Assembly: GCA_001936135.1 (NCBI GenBank)
Contig: CP012809.1
Span: 391,001-455,000 of the forward strand
Direction of reading: 5' to 3'
Source: Saccharomycopsis fibuligera x Saccharomycopsis cf. fibuligera
Taxonomy: Eukaryota > Ascomycota > Saccharomycetes > Ascoideales > Saccharomycopsidaceae
Length of the DNA stretch: 64,000 nucleotides
Each line of letters opens with the position of its first letter. Within the stretch, counting starts at the first letter, position 1. Positions 41,104 through 48,536 of the stretch are shown here, one piece after another. Under the pieces are notes generated by a model, which worked only from the letters and a program-made list of their open reading frames with translations, did not search any database and had not been told where the DNA came from. Made by a program: the position numbers and the translations under genes.

Positions 41104-41454
41104 TCAATTTTGTTGATCATGTCTCTGCTTAATCTGGTCTGCTGCGCTACCAGCCGTCAAAGCAGATCCAAAAGCACCAGCGATTCCGGAACTTACTTTC
41201 CAGAACTTTTTAAAGCCCCCTTTTTTGCCTTTCTTTTTCTCTCCTTTCTTACTAATTTTTCTACCGCCTTTTTTGTCTTGAACTCCATCAGTTGTATCAG
41301 TGATCTTTGTGCTGCCGACTGATGGATTGTTGTTGTTAGCAGGGCTAACCGCTAGGGCACCAGAGTCTTGCAGTGGAGCAGCAACAGGCATAGATTGAGC
41401 GCAATGGCTAATTAATGCCAACAAAGATAAAATTGAAGTTATGGTGAATTGCAT
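41104..41454 (-). CDS. Small secreted prepro-protein, VQDK family member 2 with a Lys-rich insert (116 residues)
   Basis: Signal peptide MQFTITSILSLLALISHCAQ (1-20), then SMPVAAP. The pro-region is short and has no N-glycosylation sequon. TDGVQDK at 55-61 is followed by a strongly basic Lys/Gly insert (about 61-80, with KKGEKKKGKKGG) absent from siblings, then FKKFWKVSSGIAGAFGSALT (81-100), the same aromatic/Lys/Gly pattern as members 1 and 3, and a polar tail. Net charge of the C-terminal half is very high, as in cationic membrane-active peptides. TATA-like TATATATA at 41623-41630, about 170 bp upstream. The Lys-rich insert is encoded by A/G-rich sequence and may have grown by slippage. Function unknown; membership in the cluster is well supported. 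Confidence 0.8.
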   Translation of the reverse strand: MQFTITSILSLLALISHCAQSMPVAAPLQDSGALAVSPANNNNPSVGSTKITDTTDGVQDKKGGRKISKKGEKKKGKKGGFKKFWKVSSGIAGAFGSALTAGSAADQIKQRHDQQN

Positions 41455-42383
41455 GATGGCAAAGTGATGTCTTTCTGTGTATTTGGCGTCAAAAAAAAAA
41501 AGTAAATTAAATGGAAAAATTGGTACGTAACCTTAGTGATAAAGGTGACTGTTAAACTTATGATAATGGTAAGAACAGAAATATCATTACCACATCTTGA
41601 AAAGCCGTGGTTTATTACCCTCTATATATACCTCTCTCTTTGTGCCTTTTTCAACTTTTTGTTTCTTTCTTTTTTCTTCAAATCTGCCTAATCTTCGGGA
41701 AGTCGATATGAACAATCAGTTAAGTAATATATTGCTTCAAGCAAGACTTTGTAAAACTATTAGCTTCAGTTCAATTTACAGGTTGCTAGAAATGATACAT
41801 TGTTGACCGTTTTAGCAGTGTGTGTAATTTTATTGGAAGCTTTGTAGATTAGCTTGATACCTGAAGTAGCATTGTGTGTACGATGTTGGTGGAAACATGT
41901 ATGTTAGTTTACTGGTCGCCGGCCCTCTCCTACTATGCGCTTTGAACAATATGCACATAACTCACCGATGTTGGTATTCTAGGCCACCTGCATTAAACAA
42001 TGCTCAATGCTCAACGTGTCACGTCCCAAATGAAACATAAAGTATATGCCATTGACTCGGCACAACAATGATGTATTAATTATTTTGTTGACAACTATTG
42101 TGTGGTTTTGGATGCCTAGATTTTGGAAAATGGTGCTGTATGGTTGTTTACATGCTGTTAACAGATCTACTGGAGGTAAAAAAGTTTTTTGTAACAAGTT
42201 AGCATTTGAAATTCTATTATAATAATTTAGGACAAGCTCTATAGAGGCAAAAATGGGGCTAAACGAAAAAAAAAAAAAAAATAAATAAATAAAAGAAAAT
42301 AATTGAAAACTGCTACTGTATTTAGCCATTGTTTTATTTATGGTAATTTTGTAATCAGATATGTTTTTTCGATAATTTTGAAA
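41455..42383. other. Spacer between secreted-protein genes 2 and 3
   Basis: No convincing gene. A 116-codon minus frame (41979-42329) has a Phe-rich start that depends on a 14-nt A/T run and shows no family resemblance, so it was not called. Confidence 0.55.
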
Positions 42384-42749
42384 TTAGTTGTTTTGGTAAC
42401 TGCTGACAGCACTAGCACCAGTAGAAGCGGCACTTGCGCCCTTGAAGACACCTTTGACAACTTTCCAGAGTTTGCTAAAGATGGACTTGTCTTGAACTTC
42501 ACTTGTAGACTCAGAAGTGGTAGAGTTTTGAGCACCGTTATTGGTGGCAGAAAGTAGTTGGGTGTTATTGAGGGCAGTTGGTGAATATAAGGCATTTTCA
42601 ACAGCAGTTGCAGTGGCGGTGCTGTAAGCCGCGCCGGCAGAAGTAGTAGTGGAAACAGCAGAGCTTTCCACAGCAACTGGCAAAGCGTTGATATACTGGG
42701 AAGAAGCTGCCAAAAGAGCCAAATGTGTTGCCAAAGAAGAAAATTGCAT
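42384..42749 (-). CDS. Small secreted prepro-protein, VQDK family member 3 (121 residues)
   Basis: Signal peptide MQFSSLATHLALLAASSQYI (1-20) followed by NALPVAVES, matching members 1 and 5. The Ser/Thr/Ala/Asn pro-region has sequons at Asn61 and Asn75. VQDK at 85-88 is followed by SIFSKLWKVVKGVFKGASAA (89-108), in which Lys residues recur every 3-4 positions opposite Ile/Phe/Leu/Trp/Val: a classic cationic amphipathic helix pattern. The end is Ala/Ser/Gly-rich with a QNN tail. TATA-like TTTATAAATATA at 42898-42909. A GTTTCATGCA/GCATGC element is about 420-435 bp upstream (43163-43185). Secretion is well supported; antimicrobial, killer or lytic activity is an inference. Confidence 0.82.
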   Translation of the reverse strand: MQFSSLATHLALLAASSQYINALPVAVESSAVSTTTSAGAAYSTATATAVENALYSPTALNNTQLLSATNNGAQNSTTSESTSEVQDKSIFSKLWKVVKGVFKGASAASTGASAVSSYQNN

Positions 42750-43162
42750 TTTTGTTGTGAGATTAGGTATGTTGTCTTGAGCGAATTGTATAGTTTGGGT
42801 GAAACGGTTATTATTATTGTTGGGTTTACTGTTATTGTTGCGATAATTTATTTATAATTTTAGAGAATAAAGAACAGTCTTGAAACTTCCAAACCCATTT
42901 ATAAATATACAATTTCAATCTTTGGCCTTTCCTCGAAGAAGTGCATATTGTAACCAAAAAAGACAAAAAGAAAAGAAAAAAAAATACTGTAGATCGGTAA
43001 CAATAATGATTTCATATTTTACAGACTTGGCTTTCTTGGAAATTAACAGTTTTTCTTGAAACCTCGCATGATTGCTTTTGTCTGGCACAATAGTGTTGGC
43101 CGATGGTACTCGGTAATAAAATGATTATTGTCACTCGACGCCAAGTTATGACAGACGTACCA

Positions 43163-43185
43163 GTTTCATGCAGTAAAATGCATGC
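43163..43185. promoter_or_regulatory. Shared GTTTCATGC / GCATGC element upstream of secreted-protein gene 3
   Basis: GTTTCATGCA at 43163-43172 and TGCATGCC with GCATGC at 43180-43185. It parallels the element at 39815-39842. A GCATGC also lies 290 bp before sibling 5 (45905-45910). Confidence 0.4.
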
Positions 43186-43351
43186 CGAGACGCGTCCTTG
43201 GAAAATCGTTGCTGGTAATTTCCTCAAACAAAGAAGCATAATTATGGGTACCAAAATAACACCAGTGACTAGCGAAAAAAAAAAAAAAAAATGATGCAAT
43301 ACCTTTTTTTTTCTCTACGAATATGTTAGCCATTACATAAGATTAATGCAT

Positions 43352-43597
43352 TCATTTCCTCAGTTGGGGTTTTCCAGTGAATAAGCCCTGCAGTTTGTAA
43401 GTCTCGTTAGCAAAATCCCAGAATTGGGTAATAACTATTTCTTTATTGTACTTGAGGGCATTGCCGATTACATTTGTAAACAGCCCGATTCTAAAAGGGG
43501 CCCCATTTAGTACACGGCAGCTAAAATCAATTCCAAGCCCCAAATTTGGTACTATTGGCAGAGTTGGTATACTTTTCACAAGTAGCTGATAAAAGAT
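43352..43597 (-). pseudogene. Possible coding relic of unknown family, no start codon
   Basis: An open stretch of about 80 codons ends at a TGA (43354-43352) and begins after a TAA; it has no ATG. Its translation is protein-like rather than low-complexity, with pieces such as LGLGIDFSCRVLNGAPFRIG and EIVITQFWDFANETYKLQGL. I recognise no family. It may be the 3' end of a decayed gene or chance. Confidence 0.25.
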
Positions 43598-43887
43598 TTA
43601 AATTTTTACATTCTTTTGTAAAAATTAACTATGAAGAAATGGCTTTCTCCCTCAAAATTTTACTAGTTTATTCGTTTAAAAGAAACGGACAAATCTTCTC
43701 ATTATGAGGTATAATCTATTATTCTATTTGTGTGATTGAGATAGATACAGCAAAATCTATCTGTAAAAAAGTAGAAAGGAAAAAAAAATAAAAAAAGAAG
43801 GAATTAGATACACACCAAGCAGCAACGCAAGCAGACCTCAGAGAAAACCTGGTTTCATAAAAGCAATGGCTTTTCTAAAAATTAATT

Positions 43888-44271
43888 TTAAAGATTTCCG
43901 GCAACAGCTGTAGCACTTTTTCCACGATTAATAGGAATGCCGATACGTGGATGGAAAGTTTCAACAGGAGTGCCAAAACGTGGGTGGAATTGAGGAATTC
44001 CCAGAATTGAGCTAACCACCACAACGCCTGCTTGAGAACCTGAAAGGACATTTTTGGGGTTGATTACAATTTTATCTTGAACCAGATCTATGTTGTTAGT
44101 GGAGTCAAAGCCCGTAGTGAAAGACTTGGCCAGAGTACTAGTTTTGACGGTAGTGACTTGAGGGTCCAAGAAAGTTGCGCTATTGACAGATGACACCAAG
44201 CTTGTTTTCAATGTGAATGCCTCAACAGCAGCAATGGTAGCAAAAAAGAAAAGAGTTTTGTTGAAATGCAT
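43888..44271 (-). CDS. Small secreted prepro-protein, divergent VQDK family member 4 with HPR repeats (127 residues)
   Basis: Signal peptide MHFNKTLFFFATIAAVEAFT (1-20). The pro-region is Thr/Ser-rich; LVQDK at 63-67 is in the same relative place as in siblings. The C-terminus differs: instead of the Trp/Lys helix there is VLSGSQAGVVVVSSILGIP (75-93), then two near-repeats FHPRFGTPVET (95-105) and FHPRIGIPINR (106-116). The repeats recall multi-copy peptide precursors, but no Kex2 Lys-Arg sites separate them. TATA-like TTATATATC at 44358-44366, only about 90 bp before the ATG. Position in the tandem cluster, size, strand and QDK motif support common descent with strong divergence; a distinct secreted peptide is the alternative. 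Confidence 0.75.
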   Translation of the reverse strand: MHFNKTLFFFATIAAVEAFTLKTSLVSSVNSATFLDPQVTTVKTSTLAKSFTTGFDSTNNIDLVQDKIVINPKNVLSGSQAGVVVVSSILGIPQFHPRFGTPVETFHPRIGIPINRGKSATAVAGNL

Positions 44272-45218
44272 GTTAGGGTATGGTATTTGAGATACAGTTT
44301 GGTAACTAGTAAAGAAAAAACAAGTTAGAAAGCAACTTTGGAGCTGTTAAGCCCAGTTATATATCTCTTGCTGCTAACGGAATGATAGTCTTTGCAAACC
44401 TTACTAAACTTTTACCTGTGAATTGACCAGCAAGCAGCGTATTGATTATGAACTCGTTTGTTTCGTATTCATCAAAATCGCATTTTTAATTTCACGAAAT
44501 ACTATTTTATGGCTTGTGGGTGTTATCGCTTGTTGGCGATACGGGCCGGTTACCAAAGGAACACTTTATTCTTGTAATTATATGCCAGCTTTATGGGGAT
44601 ACTATATCTCGGGTTTGGAATCAGCAACTGCGTCGTGGTGCATACGGAAAAAATAATTTTTTTAGTTTCCAAGTCGTTCTTGACTCAAACTGGAATATGA
44701 GCCCCTGCTGTATGCTAAGAGCTAAGCAGAAGACTGGGCTCAGTTATTAAAAAATCTACATGCCTTTTTTTTCCGACTTCGACCATACAGCTACTAGTTT
44801 CTGTATTTATTTGTAATACCAAAAAACTGGGCTTAACCTTTTTTTTTAAAAAAAAAAACAAACAAACAAACAAACAAACAAACTAGTTAGTCTCAAAACT
44901 TTCCATTGGTTGAAGATAATCTTCTTTATAAAAAGAAAAACAAAATAGCTATTTTTTAGAACAATAAGTATAATTAATGTTTACGCTCTACTAGTATCGA
45001 AAAAAGAGATATTAAGCTATAGTAAAAATTGGTTTTTATTTCTATGAATTTCATCTAAATTGGATTAAAACAAAAACAATTGTATATAAGTTTTTAAAAC
45101 TAAAAAACGCAAAGGAAAAATAATAGTAACGAACTGAAAAACGCTGAAAATGGTATGCTTTTCAAAAGCCACACATATTCAATATAGAGTGTTTTGCAAA
45201 AAGGGCACTCAATTATGC
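44272..45218. other. Spacer between secreted-protein genes 4 and 5
   Basis: No gene seen. Contains a T9-A11 block followed by a CAAA microsatellite (44859-44882), probably within the 3' region of gene 5. Confidence 0.6.
44859..44882 (+). repeat. CAAA x6 microsatellite
   Basis: Six perfect CAAA units preceded by an A run and a T run (T9-A11), which together could form a hairpin. Confidence 0.9.
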
Positions 45219-45617
45219 TTAGTTTGTGTTCTTGTTGCTACTGCCTGAAGAGAGACCGCCAAAGAGACCACTGAATAAACGGAAACCGCCCTTCAACAAA
45301 GTACCAAAGATACCTTTGTCTTGGATATCGTCACCATTAGCACCAGCTGTGGCAGTACCATTAGAGGTTCCATTTAAAGCGGCAAGAACTTCGACGAGTT
45401 TGGCATAATCAGATGGAGAAATTTCGCTTGAAGCAGCAGCAAGGGCACTGGTACCGGTAGTAGCAGCAAAACTGGCAGCATCCGTAGAAGTGGCTGTTGG
45501 AGCATCAGTTGAAGCAACGATGGACTGATCCAAGTTGGTACCAACAGGCAAAGCGCTGGCAATTTGGCTAGAGATGGCCAAGACAGTAATAGCAGTGTTC
45601 AAAGTAGAGAATTGCAT
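45219..45617 (-). CDS. Small secreted prepro-protein, VQDK family member 5 (132 residues)
   Basis: Signal peptide MQFSTLNTAITVLAISSQIA (1-20) followed by SALPVG; this start is nearly the same as member 1. The Ser/Thr/Ala pro-region contains a short helix-like block (SDYAKLVEVLAAL, 69-81) and sequons at Asn82 and Asn86. DDIQDK at 96-101 is followed by GIFGTLLKGGFRLFSGLFGG (102-121): hydrophobic with regular glycines and only two basic residues, so more pore-like than cationic. The tail is Ser/Asn/Lys. TATA-like TATAAAAG on the minus strand at 45742-45735, about 120 bp upstream; GCATGC at 45905-45910. It is the outermost (upstream) gene of the tandem cluster. Confidence 0.82.
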   Translation of the reverse strand: MQFSTLNTAITVLAISSQIASALPVGTNLDQSIVASTDAPTATSTDAASFAATTGTSALAAASSEISPSDYAKLVEVLAALNGTSNGTATAGANGDDIQDKGIFGTLLKGGFRLFSGLFGGLSSGSSNKNTN

Positions 45618-46417
45618 TGTGACGAGAGTATTTGATTGAATTTAGAAAGTGGAAAGATTGTTTGGTTGTAATTGTTAATGATTATTATAATAGACTTCTT
45701 GACAAATCTACAAACTGAAAAGGGTCCCGGCCACTTTTATAGCATTTTTACAAATAATACAACCTTTGCTTTACTCTAGCACGATTCAAAGTGTGGCTAC
45801 TTCGGAGCGTTACTTGGGAATGGCTGTCCGTTTTCCAGTGGTGGTGTGTTGCCTATACGATTCAAATAATTCTGTTATTTTTTGTGGGTCCGCTGCACGG
45901 TGCTGCATGCTATGCGGATACGCAGTGTCAAAGTTGTGGTAGATTTGAAACCGCAGACCAACAGTCTCTGGGTCCAGCAAGTAAGGCAGTTTCAAACTGG
46001 CGCGTATACTCCTAGGGTCCGTCTTAAGTTTTCGAATGAGAAATTACGCTGCAATATAACATACAAGTCCCACAAGTTGCCCTATGTATTGCAGACTTGA
46101 CTGTTTAAAATACTGCGCGAGTATTTCAGCAAAGAATACGCTGTATGGGAAATACCAATGACGACAAAACTTCTGCTGGGGGAAGGTAATAAAAATGCGA
46201 TAGTCTATATCATGGCTCTCGTACGTACTCAATCTCACCTAAAATCGTGTTTTGTTGTGCGTTTCTTGATATTAATTCCAATAACACGACACCTATCGAC
46301 TTTTCTTTTTCTTTTTTGATAATCAATGCATTGAACAATAATCGCGGACTAACACTTATAGTTTTTCCAAGGTTACACCGGTGCATTGGGCACTATTGTA
46401 CATCACAGTCCGTGACG

Positions 46418-46452
<35 letters not shown>

Positions 46453-46975
46453 TAGAGAATAGAAACTTGGCAGCACCCAAAGTCAACCTGTATTTACAAA
46501 AACTTTGTCAGAGAGAAAACCATCACTCAAAAGCACGGCTGAATGCCGAGAGCTGTGGAATGTATTTCTCGTTACTGTCAATCGGTCTAGGAAACAGCAG
46601 TAGTTGTAGCTTCCTTCCTGATAAAGCAAGGGCCAGATCTAAGTTGCCAACTTTTGGTTATCCAGATAACAAGCGCACAATGCCAAGCTCTGTTTATCAG
46701 CATCTTACATCCTTCGCGTACAATATCAAATCAAGCTTAAGGGTCTGTAGCCCTCAAAATCATTCAATCGATTGATATCTATATAGATAACGCATGGCAC
46801 CAAAAAGGGGTACCCGTCCGTGGGATCATATTGTGCTGAGGGCAGGGCTAACAACCAAAGCTAATTTCTGAGCCGTCGGTGAAATATACACTAACGAGTC
46901 CAACCAAGCACAGAATAGGCAAAAACTAAGACTGCCTTTTCATGAGTCCAAGAAGCTAAATCACTTGATAATTTC

Positions 46976-46998
46976 AGAGAGAGAGAGAGAGAGAGAGA
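46976..46998 (+). repeat. AG microsatellite, about 11 units
   Basis: Perfect alternating AG in non-coding sequence. Confidence 0.9.
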
Positions 46999-47309
46999 TA
47001 AATAGATAGAGGGGAGGAGAAGTCTAATCAGTAACGTTGCTGTACTATCACGGGTATTGCTGTTCTGTTGCCGTGCTTGCCATTGACTGGACCAATGTAT
47101 GCGCCAGTAATTACAGTTTTGCCATGGAGAGAGGACAAAGAGTTGCTAGCTGAAGGAGCTCGTACAATTTTAGTAAACCATGTAACGGAATGTTTATCAG
47201 CAGCGCTGGATAGCGCATGAGATAGTTGGTATTCTGCTGTCAAAAAAAACTCTGTCTACAATGATAAAGAAGCTGCTTTCCCGGCTACAGCCATGGCTAC
47301 AGCCAGGAA

Positions 47310-47346
47310 AGCTCGAGCTCCTCACCATTCGCGATGAGCTCGAGCT
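47310..47346. repeat. Perfect inverted repeat, 11-bp arms
   Basis: AGCTCGAGCTC at 47310-47320 and its exact reverse complement GAGCTCGAGCT at 47336-47346, separated by 15 nt and followed by ATTTTT. Each arm is itself nearly palindromic around CTCGAG. A second small palindrome, GCCTC-gt-GAGGC, lies at 47401-47412. Confidence 0.85.
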
Positions 47347-48536
47347 ATTTTTAACTACTGTAGCAGGTTAGCGCTGCGCTCCGACGGCGTCACTATATGT
47401 AGCCTCGTGAGGCATAACGTTCCGCTCCCCAGGGCTCCTGACCTCAGGGCCCAAACGCTTTAAAGCAGTTTTCCCCCCACGCAGCGCGCAAGAGAACATG
47501 CGCCAACTCGCTTTTCTTGCCCCGTTAACATCCTCTCCCGCATCGGAGAGAGAGAGCCAGTCCAGAGAGCCAGTGCAGAGACACAAGTACCTTGCAAATC
47601 GAGAGCTCACTCTCAACGCCAAAGTTCAATGAGTGATGCTGCGCAGGCCGCCAGTGTCTCGAAACAGCAGTGTGTGATGTGCGGCTGCTGTCAGAGCATT
47701 GTTGTAGAGATAACCTACACTATAGTGTAAGACCATGCGCAAGGATGCAATCATCACGAGCGTTGGGACTTGATGACTATGCATCTAGCTGCGCAATTCT
47801 GCGCAATGCAGCTGCAGCTTTCCAGATTTTTGTGATTTTTTCTCTTTTAAATTTCTTTTTCTTGCGATGAGATAAAGAAAAAAACCCGATCGACTTGGAC
47901 GCTGATAAAAATCATTAATACTGCTACAACAACACGTTTGGATCCAATCATCCACATTAGCACTAGCTGGTGCAACCACAACTCTCGCTTATCTCTCTTA
48001 TCGCGAGCAATGGCTGTTCGTTTGTAAATCCGCTATTCGTCTTTAGTCTATAGACTAATTCACGCTAGTCTGACAATCCTGTAATTTGACATCCCCAATT
48101 CACTAGCGTAGGCCAATTCGAAGGAAAAAAATTTTCTTTTTCTGCTGTGCTTTGTGCGCTCGGCGCGCGCGGCGCATTTTTTTTCTTTATCTCTCCTCCC
48201 ATAATATTGCTGTATCCGATTATATCATTTTATCAGCATGAAGCAGCATACGAAGAAAAAATTTTTTTTTTTTTTTTTTTTTTTTTTGTTTTCGAGCATG
48301 ATTTTTTATATATACTTCCCCAAAGTATCCGCATATTCTCTCTTCCATATTTGTTCCTTTTGGTTTTGACACTTGCTCTATTGCCTCTCGCTCTCATCTG
48401 TTCCATCTTTCACCTTGCCATCTTCCAATCGCTATACAGTTCCAACGCATACACACACACACACACACGCACTCACTCACTTGCGTTTTCCTCGGTAATT
48501 GCACAGCTTCAGTTTAAATCGCATAACATTTATAAA

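Larger units (their letters stand above)
42750..43887. other. Spacer between secreted-protein genes 3 and 4
   Basis: Holds the gene 3 promoter, a 16-nt A run near 43276, and an 82-codon minus-strand open stretch without ATG (43352-43597), described separately. Confidence 0.55.
45618..48536. other. Long gene-free stretch between secreted-protein gene 5 and CNT
   Basis: 2.9 kb. Contains the gene 5 promoter, a 32-nt A run (46418-46449), an AG microsatellite (46976-46998), a hairpin (47310-47346), a GC-rich patch (about 47280-47650) with further small palindromes, and the CNT leader, including a 26-nt T run (48262-48287) and CA repeats (48452-48469). No convincing gene. Confidence 0.6.

Noticed and set aside
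41979-42329. 116-codon frame with a Phe-rich, signal-peptide-like start between secreted-protein genes 2 and 3
   Set aside because: The hydrophobic start comes from a 14-nt A/T run; no QDK motif or sibling resemblance; lies directly in the 3' region of gene 3.
42338-42676. Leu/Pro-rich frame overlapping secreted-protein gene 3, and a similar one at 45374-45562
   Set aside because: Alternative-frame shadows of the real Ser/Thr/Ala-rich genes.
47368-47622. 84-codon minus-strand frame in the GC-rich patch
   Set aside because: No recognisable features; open because the patch has fewer stop codons.
48147-48536. 130-residue N-terminal extension of CNT
   Set aside because: Built from T-runs and CA repeats (poly-Phe, His/Thr), whereas the ATG at 48537 has an A-rich context and starts the normal hydrophilic N-terminus.
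35320-48536. Centromere or origin candidate in the gene-poor region
   Set aside because: No large inverted repeat or other centromere hallmark seen; AT-richness alone is not evidence.
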